From an uncultured Opitutaceae bacterium (GTDB taxonomy: Bacteria; Verrucomicrobiota; Verrucomicrobiia; Opitutales; Opitutaceae), in NCBI GenBank assembly GCA_903862935.1, contig CAIOZY010000057.1:57750-121749 (forward strand): a DNA stretch of 64,000 nucleotides. The letters run 5' to 3'. Numbering within the stretch: position 1 is the stretch's first letter; each line of letters starts with the position of its first letter. The translations under genes and the position numbers were made by a program. The notes under the pieces are model-generated. The model was not told where the DNA came from. It searched no databases and saw only the letters and a list, made by a program, of their open reading frames with translations. Below are positions 8,747 through 17,833 of the stretch, piece after piece.

Positions 8747-10054
8747 GTGTTCGGACTCTTCGCCTCACAGGAACGCAAAATGCGGCGCACCGCCGCGAAC
8801 TGGCTCGAGCTCGCCGAGAGGGTCTGGCACTACCGGCGGGACGTCATCACGGCCTCCGAGTCGGCGGAACTCGCCCGGCTTCGCGAAGGGCTCAAGCAAT
8901 TGCTCAAGGCGAATGCGGACGCGGCGCGGCTCAAGCTTGGGATCGAGTCGCTAGAGGCCTCCCTGCGCAAGTGCGGCGGAGCGATATACCCGAAGACCGC
9001 CGTCACGGAGAACGTCGAATTCTTCCTTGTCGCGGCGATCGTGATCCTCGGGATCCGCACCTACTTCGTCCAGCCCTTCAAGATCCCCACCAACTCGATG
9101 TGGCCGACCTACTACGGCATGACCGCCGAGAACCTGCCCCCGGGTTCCGCGGCGCCGGGGCCGCTGGAGCGGGTCTTCCGGTTTGCCGCCTTTGGCGCAG
9201 AGAGAAAGGAAGCGGTGGCCCCCCACGATGGCCGGGTCTCTCTCGCCTTCTTCAACCGGTACCAGGTGGCCTACACCCTCTACAAGACGCGCACCTGGCT
9301 GATTATCCCGACTAAGGTGAAGCAGTACACCTTCTACGTTGACGGCGATTCGGTGGCGGTCCGCGTGCCGCAGGACTTTGGCGACAGTGAATTCCGATCG
9401 CTTGTCATCTCCACGTTTTTCGGCTCCGCCGCGGCATTCGACGCGTACTGGGAGGGGATGCAACGCTCTGGGGAGCTTGCCCAGGACAAGGTTATCCGTT
9501 TCGACGAGGGTTCGGAGGACTTCCGCAGGGTGGTCGAGCTGCCGCTTCCCGGCAACGCGCGGGCCGGGCAGCCTATCCTGCGCTTTGACCTGTTGACCGG
9601 CGACCAACTCTTCGTCGACCGGGTCAGCTACAATTTTGTTCGCCCGAAGGTCGGCCAGGGTTTCGTCTTCCGCACCGGCAACATCCCCGGGATCGGGCTG
9701 GACGAGTACTACATCAAGCGCCTGGTGGGCCAGCCCGGCGACCTGCTGGAGGTGCGCTCGCCTGTGCTCTACCGCAACGGAGTGCCGATCTCGGGCGCGG
9801 AGGCCTTCCGGCTGAACGCGGAGCGGGTCGCGCCCTACGGGGGCTACACCTACGGGAACACCCTCTACGACGCCCGGTTTCTGTTCAAGGGGGAGACCCT
9901 GACCGTCCCCCCTGGCGGGTTTTTCGCCATGGGCGACAACTCCGCCAACAGCTCCGACGGCCGCGTCTGGGGCTTTGTTCCGGAAAAGGACGTGGTGGGC
10001 CGGCCGCTGTGCATCTACTACCCGTTCACGCGCCGCTGGGGGCCCGCCCGGTGA
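8747..10054 (+). CDS. lepB: signal peptidase I with a large insertion
   Basis: 435 residues, long for a signal peptidase I. Residues 1-80 are a helical cytoplasmic part, and a transmembrane helix lies at about 90-107. The catalytic serine is S117 (in PTNSMWPT) and the lysine is K324 (in YYIKRLVGQPGD). The conserved GDNS box is near residue 385. Between the serine box and the next conserved box (GDQLFVDR, from about 285) lies an extra region of roughly 165 residues. It removes signal peptides from secreted proteins on the outer face of the inner membrane. The start is GTG at 8747, 13 bases after lepA. Confidence 0.92.
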   Translation: MFGLFASQERKMRRTAANWLELAERVWHYRRDVITASESAELARLREGLKQLLKANADAARLKLGIESLEASLRKCGGAIYPKTAVTENVEFFLVAAIVILGIRTYFVQPFKIPTNSMWPTYYGMTAENLPPGSAAPGPLERVFRFAAFGAERKEAVAPHDGRVSLAFFNRYQVAYTLYKTRTWLIIPTKVKQYTFYVDGDSVAVRVPQDFGDSEFRSLVISTFFGSAAAFDAYWEGMQRSGELAQDKVIRFDEGSEDFRRVVELPLPGNARAGQPILRFDLLTGDQLFVDRVSYNFVRPKVGQGFVFRTGNIPGIGLDEYYIKRLVGQPGDLLEVRSPVLYRNGVPISGAEAFRLNAERVAPYGGYTYGNTLYDARFLFKGETLTVPPGGFFAMGDNSANSSDGRVWGFVPEKDVVGRPLCIYYPFTRRWGPAR

Positions 10055-10104
10055 CAGGCCCCGGCCTTTAGCTCCCCAGCCTATTGGGGCCTCGAATCCA
10101 CTCC

Positions 10105-11337
10105 GTGTCCTCGGACCGACCAGTCATCGCCTACCTCTTCACGACGTTTCCGAAGCCGACGGAGACGTTCCTGCAGCGCGAGGTGACCGCCATGAAGGCC
10201 CGTGGCGCGAACCTGCGCCTGTACTCCATCTGGGGCGGAGGGCCCTCCTTCCGGGGGATCCCGGTCGAGCGCTTCTCGAAGTGGCGCCTGCTGGCCCTGT
10301 TCTGGCTCATTCCCTACGAATCGTGGAGGCGGCCCGAGGTCCTGCGCGAGCTCCTCCGGGGGCTGTTCACCCGCCGGGCCCCGTCCTGGCTCAACTTCTG
10401 GGAGAACATGCTCGGGGCGGGCTTTGCCTGCGTGTACGCCCGGTCGTTCCGGCGCGACCGGCCGGACTTGGTCCATGCGGCCTGGGGCGGGGCCCCGGCG
10501 ACGGCGGCCTGGATTTTGTGGCGCATCGACGGGCACCGCTACAGCGCCGCCGCGCACGCCTACGACCTGTTTGAGCACGGCGGCGACTGGTGGCTCACCG
10601 AGAAGCTCGCCGCGGCGGCCTTCGTGCACACCTCCACCGAGATGGGCCGCAGGGCCCTGGCCGAGCGGGGGATCCCCGACGAGCGGATCGTGTGCATCCG
10701 GCGCGGCCTGGGCCGCAGATCCCCGCTCAAGGCCCTGCGTTCCTCGCGCCTGCCGCTTCGCCTGATCTCGGTCGCGCGGCTGGTCGAGAAGAAAGGGCTG
10801 GACTACCAGCTCAGGATCTACGCCGCCCTGCGCGCGGCGGGGCTGCCCTTCGCCGCGCGGATCATCGGCGACGGCCCGCTGAGGGCGCGGCTCGAACTCC
10901 TGGCGGGGCGGCTGGGGGTCGCCGCCGACGTCACCTTCACAGGCCACCTCCCGCAGCACGAGGTCTGGAACGAGCTGGCGGAGGCCGACGTCTTGCTCCA
11001 CACCGGCGTCATCTCCGCAAGCGGCGACCGCGACGGCCTGCCCAACGTGATCCCCGAGGCCATGGCCGCCGGGGTCGTGGTCGTGACCTCGCCCACGGCG
11101 GCCGCCACCGAGGCCGTGACCGACGGGGTGAACGGCTTTGTCCTATCCGTCGAGGACCCGGGGGCATGGATCGAGGCGCTTCGCCGGATTTCCGAGGACG
11201 ACGCACTCGCCGAGCGGCTGCGCCTGGCCGCGCGGGCCTGGGTCGAGGAGAACTTTGACGCGGACGAAAACGCAGGCCGCCTGCTCCTGCGCTTCAACAA
11301 GGCCATGGCGGTAGGGGTTCCGGCCGATAGCCCGTGA
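10105..11337 (+). CDS. GT4 family glycosyltransferase
   Basis: 410 residues with the two Rossmann halves of a GT-B enzyme. The C-terminal half has the donor-binding pattern RLVEKKGLDY and GLPNVIPEAMAAG, where the glutamates of the E-x7-E motif would be. It resembles WcaL-type colanic-acid transferases acting on lipid-linked sugars at the inner face of the membrane. The start GTG at 10105 is preferred over a TTG at 10084. Its TGA overlaps the next GTG start (GTGA). Confidence 0.85.
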   Translation: MSSDRPVIAYLFTTFPKPTETFLQREVTAMKARGANLRLYSIWGGGPSFRGIPVERFSKWRLLALFWLIPYESWRRPEVLRELLRGLFTRRAPSWLNFWENMLGAGFACVYARSFRRDRPDLVHAAWGGAPATAAWILWRIDGHRYSAAAHAYDLFEHGGDWWLTEKLAAAAFVHTSTEMGRRALAERGIPDERIVCIRRGLGRRSPLKALRSSRLPLRLISVARLVEKKGLDYQLRIYAALRAAGLPFAARIIGDGPLRARLELLAGRLGVAADVTFTGHLPQHEVWNELAEADVLLHTGVISASGDRDGLPNVIPEAMAAGVVVVTSPTAAATEAVTDGVNGFVLSVEDPGAWIEALRRISEDDALAERLRLAARAWVEENFDADENAGRLLLRFNKAMAVGVPADSP

Positions 11338-12353
11338 TCTACTTTGATGTCACCAAGTCCGGTTCCGCCCGCCACCACTCGGGTCTGGTGCGCCTGAGCG
11401 GGAGGTTGGGCGGGGAGCTCGGCGGGGCGGCCGCCTCGGTCCGGTGGCCAGACTGGGACCGGCGCGCGGGGCCCTCCGACTGGTTCCTCACGGCGGAGCT
11501 GTTCAGCGAGGCCGAACGCCCCGGCCTGTGGGAGTTCCTCCGGAAAAGGCCCTGCCGCTGCGCCGCCGTCTTCCCCGACGCGATCCCCCTGAAATTTCCC
11601 GCGATCACCTGGCCGCGCAGCGTCGCCCGGCATCCGGAGTACATGAAGCTGCTCGCGGGGTTCGACCGGGTTTGGGCGATCTCGCAGGCCAGCCGCGACG
11701 AGCTGCTCGGCTATTGGAAGTGGCTGGGCGTTGCGGAGACTCCGGTCGACGTGCTCGGGCTCGGCGCGGACTCCGTCCCGGGCGAGCCGCGGGTCCGGGT
11801 CCGCCCCGCGCGATCCGGTGCGCGGCGCTCGCTTCTGTGCGTCGGGATCATCGAGCCGCGCAAGAACCAGGCCTTTCTCCTGGACGTATGCGAGGAGCTG
11901 TGGGGCAAGGGGGTGGACTTTGACCTGGACCTGGTCGGCCGGGTGAACCCCATCTTCGGCCAGCCTATCCTCAAGCGGATCGGCGAACTGAGCCGGAGGT
12001 TCCCGCAACTTAAGCACCACCGGTCCCTGGGCGACAAGGGGCTGGCCGAGCTGTTCTCGGGGGCCCGGGCCTGCGTCCTTCCGACGCTGGCGGAGGGATG
12101 CGGGCTGCCTCTGCTGGAGTCGCTGTGGCGGGGCGTCCCGGTGGTGGCGAGCGACCTGCCCGTTATTGCAGAGAGTGCGGCCGGGGGCGGATGCTCCCTC
12201 GCGGCGCAGGGCGACCGCGCGGCCTGGGCGGCGGCCCTCGAGAGGATACTCACCGACGACGCCTGGCACGCGGAGCTCGCCCAGCAGGCTTTGTCGCGCC
12301 CGCTGCCCACCTGGGCGGAGGCCGCGGCGACGCTGCGCCGGGCGCTGGCCTAG
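11334..12353 (+). CDS. GT4 family glycosyltransferase (mannosyltransferase-like), paralogue of 15035-16216
   Basis: 339 residues, GT-B fold. The C-terminal half has LLCVGIIEPRKNQ and the donor site LAEGCGLPLLESL. The middle holds a distinctive stretch, AAVFPDAIPLKFP followed by VARHPEY and YWKWLG, that recurs closely in the protein at 15035-16216. GTG start at 11334 overlaps the previous stop. It would add a sugar during envelope polysaccharide assembly; donor and acceptor are unknown. It converges with the aminotransferase gene, with only 19 bases between. Confidence 0.83.
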   Translation: MIYFDVTKSGSARHHSGLVRLSGRLGGELGGAAASVRWPDWDRRAGPSDWFLTAELFSEAERPGLWEFLRKRPCRCAAVFPDAIPLKFPAITWPRSVARHPEYMKLLAGFDRVWAISQASRDELLGYWKWLGVAETPVDVLGLGADSVPGEPRVRVRPARSGARRSLLCVGIIEPRKNQAFLLDVCEELWGKGVDFDLDLVGRVNPIFGQPILKRIGELSRRFPQLKHHRSLGDKGLAELFSGARACVLPTLAEGCGLPLLESLWRGVPVVASDLPVIAESAAGGGCSLAAQGDRAAWAAALERILTDDAWHAELAQQALSRPLPTWAEAAATLRRALA

Positions 12354-12372
12354 CAGTCCCAGGTCCCGGGCC

Positions 12373-13692
12373 TCAGGCCGTCAGGTGCTTTCCCTCGCGG
12401 ATGAAGCTCTGGAAGCCGTCGCGGTCGGCGGCTGCGGTGCGGATCCGCTCCAGTCCGAGCTTGAGCTCGTCCATCGCCGTCGCAATCGAGAGCCGCAGGT
12501 AGTGCTGGCCCTCGGATCCGACCTTGCCAAACGAGCGGCGGTCCATCGTGGCCACGTGGTGGCGCCACAGAAGGAACATCTGAAAGAGCGTCGCGGGACT
12601 GGACTTGGCCCGCGTCCGCGGGGGCAGCGCGGCGTGAGCCTCGATGGCGCCGAGGGCCTCGCAAGCGCCCGAGACGTTGGGGAACAGGTAGAAGGCTCCG
12701 CCCGGCTTCCGGCACGTGATCCCGGGGATGGCGTTTAGGCCCTCCACCATGACGTCCCGCCTCTGGCGGAACGCCTCGCACATCGTCGCCATCGTCGGGC
12801 CGCTCAGCGGGGAGTCTATCGCCATCGCCGCGCCGTACTGGTTGTAGGCGGGGATGCAGGAGAAATAGTTTATGTTGAGATTCTTGAAGACCTGGGCCTC
12901 CTCGGCGGTGGGAAACGCGACCCAGCCGATCCGGCCTCCGGTCCAGGCGTACGACTTCGAAGCGCCGCTGACGATCAGGGTCCGCTCGGCCATGCCGGGA
13001 ACCGACGCGATCGAGTGGTGTTGGGCCCCGTCGAAGATGATGTTCTCGTAGATCTCGTCGGAGAAGACCCGGGTGTGCGGGGGCGCCTTGCTCTTGATCA
13101 CCGAAGCGATGTCCTCCAGCTGTTCGCGGGTGGCGACCCCGCCGGTGGGATTCGACGGGAAGTTGAGGATGATCAGCTTGGTGCGGTCCGTGATCAGCGG
13201 GGCGAGGTCCTTGCCGTCGAAGCTGAAGTCGCGCTCCTCCTTCAGGTGCAGCGGCACGGGCTTTAGACCCAGGTACGCCGTGAACGACTCGTAGATCGGG
13301 AAGCCCGGGCTCGGATAGATCACCTCGTCGCCGGGGTTGCAGTAGGTCTGCTGCGCCAGGCCGATCGGGGGCTTTCCACCGGGGAAGACAACGACGCGGT
13401 CGGGCGTGATCTGCAGGCCCCGCCTCGGACCCATCGCCTTGGCGATCGCCTCCCGCAGCGGGGCGATCCCCTGCGGGTCGCAGTAGTGCGTCTGGTCGAG
13501 GTCGATCTGCCGCTTCACCTCATCGGCGATGTGCTTGGCCAGGGGAAAATCGGGCTCCCCCAGGTTGCACTTGATCACCTTGTGGCCCTGGGTCTCGATT
13601 TCACGGATCTGCGGGCCGACGCGAAACGCGTTTTCGCTGCCGAGTTTTATCGTGCGCCTCGAAAACAGGCCCTGCGGAAGCTTTGTCTTCAT
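12373..13692 (-). CDS. PLP-dependent class I aminotransferase
   Basis: 439 residues, fold type I. K246 (in SGASKSYAWTG) should form the internal aldimine; N181 (in FPSNPTGG), D212, Y215 and R254 are the usual cofactor contacts. The overall pattern is that of aspartate/aromatic aminotransferase subgroup I-gamma. The C-terminal part (about 350-405) is somewhat longer than usual. Substrate cannot be assigned. It lies between two related GT4 genes together with the AOS-family enzyme at 13790, so a role in making an amino-sugar or lipid precursor is possible but unproven. Confidence 0.85.
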   Translation of the reverse strand: MKTKLPQGLFSRRTIKLGSENAFRVGPQIREIETQGHKVIKCNLGEPDFPLAKHIADEVKRQIDLDQTHYCDPQGIAPLREAIAKAMGPRRGLQITPDRVVVFPGGKPPIGLAQQTYCNPGDEVIYPSPGFPIYESFTAYLGLKPVPLHLKEERDFSFDGKDLAPLITDRTKLIILNFPSNPTGGVATREQLEDIASVIKSKAPPHTRVFSDEIYENIIFDGAQHHSIASVPGMAERTLIVSGASKSYAWTGGRIGWVAFPTAEEAQVFKNLNINYFSCIPAYNQYGAAMAIDSPLSGPTMATMCEAFRQRRDVMVEGLNAIPGITCRKPGGAFYLFPNVSGACEALGAIEAHAALPPRTRAKSSPATLFQMFLLWRHHVATMDRRSFGKVGSEGQHYLRLSIATAMDELKLGLERIRTAAADRDGFQSFIREGKHLTA

Positions 13693-13698
13693 AGGGTG

Positions 13699-13729
13699 AT
13701 TCTACACCCGCACCCCGGGGGTCACGCAA
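13699..13729 (-). promoter_or_regulatory. possible promoter giving a leaderless aminotransferase mRNA
   Basis: On the minus strand TAGAAT (13704-13699) ends six bases before the ATG at 13692, and a TTGCGT (13729-13724) lies 19 bases further upstream. If TAGAAT is a -10 box, transcription would start at or next to the initiation codon. The -35 match and spacing are poor. Confidence 0.25.
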
Positions 13730-13789
13730 GGCGTTCCCGGGCCCGCCGATTCAATTAGGCACGGTAATCGCCCGGATAAAACGGGGGAC

Positions 13790-14986
13790 CTACAGCTTCT
13801 TTACCGCGTAGGCCATCGCGTCGGCGATCTGCGCGAGCTGCTCGTCGGTGTGCATCGCTGAGATCGCGGTGCGGATCAGGTCCTTGCCGACCGGGACGGC
13901 TGGGACGATCGACAGCACGGTGAAGACGTTCTTCTCCAGCAGGGCCTGCCAGAAGCGGTACACCCGCTCCTTGGAGCCCAGGACGATCGGCACGGCCGGC
14001 GTCTCCGTCTCCCAGGTGTCCAGTCCCAGACCCTTCAGGATGGCGATGTACTTCTTGGTATTGGACCACAGGCGCTCGAGGTGCTCGGGCTCGGTCTGCA
14101 TCACCTCCAGGGCGGCCTGCGCCGCGGCGGCCTGTCCCGGGCTCAGGGCGGCGCTGAAGATCGTCTGCTTGGAGTGCGTGCGCAAAAACTCGATCACCTC
14201 GCGCGAGGCCGCCACGAAGCCGCCCGTGCTGGCGAGCGATTTGGACAGGCTGCCGCAGATCACCTCGACTTGGTCGTTCAGCCCGAAGTGGTCCACGGTC
14301 CCCCGGCCCTGGCGGCCCAGAACCCCGAAGCCGTGCGCGTCGTCGAGCACGGTGAAGCAGCTGCTTTCCTCGGCTATCGCCGCCAGCTCCGGAAGCTTCG
14401 CGATGTGCCCCTCCATCGAGTAGACCCCCTCGATGACGAGCATCCTTGGGGCGTCCCGCCGGGACGCGGCAATGACGGTGCGCAGGTCGGCCGGGTTGTT
14501 GTGGGAGAAGCGCTCTACGGTCGCCAGGGACAGCTTGATTCCATCCAGCAGGCACGAGTGGACGTTCTTGTCGGCGAAAATCATGTCGCCCTTCTGGGCG
14601 AAGGCGGCGACCGCCGACATGCACGAGATGTAGCCGGCGGCGTGCACGTGGCAGGCCTCCCGGCCGAGGAAGGAGGCGAGTTTTTCCTCAAGCTTAAGGT
14701 GGAAGGAGCGGCTGCCGTTCGAGGGCCGGGCCCCGTTCGTGCTCGTGCCCCAGCGGCGGATCGCCTCCTGTGCGGCCTCGACCACCTTGGGGTGGAAGGC
14801 GAGCCCGAGGTAGTCGTTGCTCGACAGCATGATCATGTCCCGCCCATCGAGCCGCACGGAAGTTCCCTGCTGCGCATCCATCGCGTGGTACCAGGGCGCG
14901 TAGCGCTGGCGCATCTTTGTTGAGTAGTCCTCGTGGCAGCGCGTGAGGACGGCCTTGCGGTGGCTGGAGAAAAGCGAGAGTGGCAT
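13790..14986 (-). CDS. alpha-oxoamine synthase family enzyme (BioF/Kbl/SPT-like)
   Basis: 398 residues, PLP enzyme of the group that joins an amino acid to an acyl-CoA with loss of CO2. K249 (in SLSKSLAS) is the PLP lysine, LDDAHGFG at 214-221 gives the aspartate and histidine, and H143 is the ring-stacking histidine. Biotin genes are absent here, and the neighbours are glycosyltransferases, so 8-amino-7-oxononanoate synthase is not the obvious role. 2-amino-3-ketobutyrate ligase or a serine-palmitoyltransferase-like function is as likely. ATG 14986 is used because an upstream in-frame start lacks homology. Confidence 0.82.
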   Translation of the reverse strand: MPLSLFSSHRKAVLTRCHEDYSTKMRQRYAPWYHAMDAQQGTSVRLDGRDMIMLSSNDYLGLAFHPKVVEAAQEAIRRWGTSTNGARPSNGSRSFHLKLEEKLASFLGREACHVHAAGYISCMSAVAAFAQKGDMIFADKNVHSCLLDGIKLSLATVERFSHNNPADLRTVIAASRRDAPRMLVIEGVYSMEGHIAKLPELAAIAEESSCFTVLDDAHGFGVLGRQGRGTVDHFGLNDQVEVICGSLSKSLASTGGFVAASREVIEFLRTHSKQTIFSAALSPGQAAAAQAALEVMQTEPEHLERLWSNTKKYIAILKGLGLDTWETETPAVPIVLGSKERVYRFWQALLEKNVFTVLSIVPAVPVGKDLIRTAISAMHTDEQLAQIADAMAYAVKKL

Positions 14987-15034
14987 GGCTCGGGGCGACA
15001 AGCGTAGGAGCCGCCCGCGGCTTGGCAATGGCCT

Positions 15035-16216
15035 TTACGTCCGCCGGGGAAGCTCGCGAAGCCATTCCGACAGCTCGCGGGCGTAGTCTGCCCAGGTCCT
15101 CACCGGGCGCGCCGCCGCTGCGGCTGTCAGCCCGGCCAACTCCTCCGGGCTGCGCAGAAGCCGCCCGATCCCCTCCGCTAGGCCTGTGGGGTCCACCCGG
15201 TCAAGGGCAAGGCACCCGCCGCCGCGGGCGGTCTCGCCCAGCGCCCCCCGGCCTGAGCACACGCACACCCTCCCCCGGGACAGGCTCTCGGCGATCGGCA
15301 GGCCGAAACCCTCTGCGAGGGACGGGTAGACGGTGAAGGAGCAGTCGCGGTACGCCTCCTCGAGGACCCGGTCCTCGACCGCGCCCTCGTAGCGAAGGGG
15401 GAAGCCGGCCCGGCCCAGGGCCGAGATCCTTTCCCGGACGGCCTGACCGGTCTCGGGGTTGGTGAGGCCGATCAGGCGAAGCTCGAAGGCGAGGCCGGCC
15501 TTCCAGAGGGTCTCGCAGGCCTCAAGCAGCGCCAGGTGGTTTTTTCTTCCCTCGAGTGAACCGACGCACAGGACCGTGGGAGCTGCGCCCGGCGCGGCGC
15601 CTGAGCAGATCCCGGCCGACTCGGCGGGGCGCTGGACTCCCAGCGGGATTGCGACGACCGGGGGAGTCCCGCTTAGTCCCAGCCACCGCCAGTAGTCGAC
15701 CAGGGCATCCCGGGACTCCTCGGAGATCGCGGCGACCCCGTCGAACCTCAGGAGCTCCTGCAGATAGGCCGGATAACGCGCTACGGTTTTCGCCGGGGTG
15801 AGCTCGGGGAATTTCACGGCGACGGCGTCGGGGAAGACCGCGGCGCGCGGCCCATCCACACCGGCAAAGAGCTCAGTGAGGGCTTGGGCGACCGACGGCG
15901 AAAAGATCTCCGGGGTGAGGAAAGCCGAGCCGCTCGGGATGGCGGCGTTGCCGCGCCCGGCCGCCCGCGCGGCCCAGCCTCGGAGCCGGGCCTGTAGGGG
16001 CCACGTGGCTTTCCGGTTCGCTGCTGGCCGGGCCTGGTCTAGAGTGTCGAGCTCCCAGCGCTCGAGCGGGCGCCAGCCCCTCCGATAGGGGTCCCTGCAG
16101 ACAGGCAGGGCAAACTCGCGCCATTGGCCCCAGAGCGAGCGGGCCAGCCTCTGGATCCCGGTCCGGGCGCGGGTGTGGCTGGTGTGAGTCAGGTCGAGGA
16201 GGATCGGCGCGGACAT
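15035..16216 (-). CDS. GT4 family glycosyltransferase, paralogue of 11334-12353
   Basis: 393 residues, GT-B fold. It shares with the protein at 11334 the stretch AAVFPDAVAVKFP, VARYPAY and YWRWLGL, and the donor site LAEGFGLPIAESL. The N-terminus adds about 50 residues including a short segment, LDLTHTSHTRARTGIQR, common in GT4 enzymes that act on lipid-linked or polysaccharide acceptors. It lies 48 bases upstream of the alpha-oxoamine synthase gene and is probably in the same transcript. Confidence 0.83.
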   Translation of the reverse strand: MSAPILLDLTHTSHTRARTGIQRLARSLWGQWREFALPVCRDPYRRGWRPLERWELDTLDQARPAANRKATWPLQARLRGWAARAAGRGNAAIPSGSAFLTPEIFSPSVAQALTELFAGVDGPRAAVFPDAVAVKFPELTPAKTVARYPAYLQELLRFDGVAAISEESRDALVDYWRWLGLSGTPPVVAIPLGVQRPAESAGICSGAAPGAAPTVLCVGSLEGRKNHLALLEACETLWKAGLAFELRLIGLTNPETGQAVRERISALGRAGFPLRYEGAVEDRVLEEAYRDCSFTVYPSLAEGFGLPIAESLSRGRVCVCSGRGALGETARGGGCLALDRVDPTGLAEGIGRLLRSPEELAGLTAAAAARPVRTWADYARELSEWLRELPRRT

Positions 16217-16293
16217 GCTTCGGCGGTGTTAGGACGGTGCAGGGGCCCCATCCGACGTTGGTGCCGGGGTCGCCAAAGGCAAGGGCGCCGGGA

Positions 16294-17790
16294 TCATGGG
16301 CCGTTCCACAGCCATACCGTCACGTCGTCGACGGAGCCCACCTTGGCCCACCGGCCCGGCATGCGCTCGTTCAGGGCGACGCCGGTCTCGAAGGGGAACA
16401 AGACCGCATAGATCGGCCGGCCCGCCGAGCGCGCGGCCGATGCGATCCGGCCGAAATCCCCGGCTTCGATCTGATCCCAACGGACGAAGGTCACGGGGGT
16501 GTAGTAGAACATCGCTCCGGACACCTCCATGACCGCCAGAACGGCGTTCGCCGGCAGGTGGGCCTGCACCCAGTCGGCCGTGCGGGCGTACTTCAGCTCG
16601 CCCCGCCCGATGCTGAGGGCGTCGAGCTTGCGGGTCCAGTGGACCGCGCTGACAAGGGTGAGCGCGAGAGCCGCGGCCCAAGCGAGGCGGGGGGCGCACC
16701 GGGTCCACCGCACGGCGATTCCCCGGGCGACCTTGAGCCCGCCGACGACCAGGGCAGGGGCGGCGGGCAGGAGAAAGCGCAGGTACCACCAGGTTTCGTG
16801 CGTGTTGAAGTAGATCGCGAAGAAGGCCAGGTAGACGAACGCCCATGCCCCGAGGACCGCCGCTGCCCGGCGCTCCGTAAAGGCGATCCACGGCAGGCCG
16901 AGCGCGAGCACCGCGATCGGCGTCAGAAGGCGGGGAAGCCAGAGCGCGTAGTGGCGCAGCGTCAGCCCGGCGAGCGCGGTGTCGAACGACGAACGGGTGT
17001 CGCCGTAACCCGTGGCAAGGAAACTCCCGTACGCCGCGTGGCTATGCGCGCAGAAAAAGGCCGCCGCCGGAAGGGCGCCAGCGGCGAGCCAGAGCCACCG
17101 GCGCGGGGACAGCCCGAGCGCAAGCGCCAGGGGTGCCGCGAGCAGGACGTTGTTGGGCCGGATCAGGACCGCGATCCCCACGGCGAATCCGGCCGCCCCA
17201 GCCCAGCACGGGCGCTCTCGGGCATTCCAGGCCGCCAGGACGGCCGCCGTCGACCAGACGAGCGCCGGCACGTCGCTCATCGCCTGCAGCGACATGAACA
17301 GGTACAGGGGGCTCGTCGCGAGCACCGCCGCGGCGAGGGCAGACCAGCGGACCGACAGCCCGAATTTGCGGCCTGCGGCGTAGGTGAGCAGGACGCCCAG
17401 CACGGCGTGGATCCCGAGGGTCCAGTCGGCGGCGTGGGTCCAGCCCGCGAACGCCTGCGCAGCCAGGATAAGGAGCGGCAGCCCTGAGGCGTAGGTGGGC
17501 ACCAGGCCGTCGCCATCAGGCGCCGGCTTCATGCCCAGGGGAACGTACAGATATGACTCCTCTGGTGTGGGGATCAGTACTGCCAGCGTTCGGGCGGGAA
17601 CATGCAGGCGGGCTTCGCCGAGGAGCCTCGCATGGTTGAAATAGCCCGAGGCGTCAGACCCCCCCGCGCACGCGCCCATGTTCCAGGCCAGGACGACCGC
17701 GTACAGGGCGAGCGCCGCCGCCGCGATCAGCAAGCCGGGGAGCCCCCAAGAGGGGCGGGGGTCCTGCGGGGGTTCGGGCGTCACTTCCAT
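16294..17790 (-). CDS. polytopic inner-membrane protein, GT-C glycosyltransferase-like
   Basis: 498 residues with about ten hydrophobic helices. The first periplasmic loop carries an acidic patch, GGSDASGYF, of the kind found in GT-C (ArnT/PMT-like) transferases that use polyprenyl-phosphate sugars. The last 100 residues are soluble and predicted periplasmic. No precise family could be named. It is divergent from the membrane protein at 17834, with 43 bases between the two starts, so the two probably share a regulatory region. Confidence 0.65.
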   Translation of the reverse strand: MEVTPEPPQDPRPSWGLPGLLIAAAALALYAVVLAWNMGACAGGSDASGYFNHARLLGEARLHVPARTLAVLIPTPEESYLYVPLGMKPAPDGDGLVPTYASGLPLLILAAQAFAGWTHAADWTLGIHAVLGVLLTYAAGRKFGLSVRWSALAAAVLATSPLYLFMSLQAMSDVPALVWSTAAVLAAWNARERPCWAGAAGFAVGIAVLIRPNNVLLAAPLALALGLSPRRWLWLAAGALPAAAFFCAHSHAAYGSFLATGYGDTRSSFDTALAGLTLRHYALWLPRLLTPIAVLALGLPWIAFTERRAAAVLGAWAFVYLAFFAIYFNTHETWWYLRFLLPAAPALVVGGLKVARGIAVRWTRCAPRLAWAAALALTLVSAVHWTRKLDALSIGRGELKYARTADWVQAHLPANAVLAVMEVSGAMFYYTPVTFVRWDQIEAGDFGRIASAARSAGRPIYAVLFPFETGVALNERMPGRWAKVGSVDDVTVWLWNGP

Positions 17791-17833
17791 CTTGCGTCTC
17801 GCGGGTTAGGGGGGATTCCTTCTTCTCGTTTTT

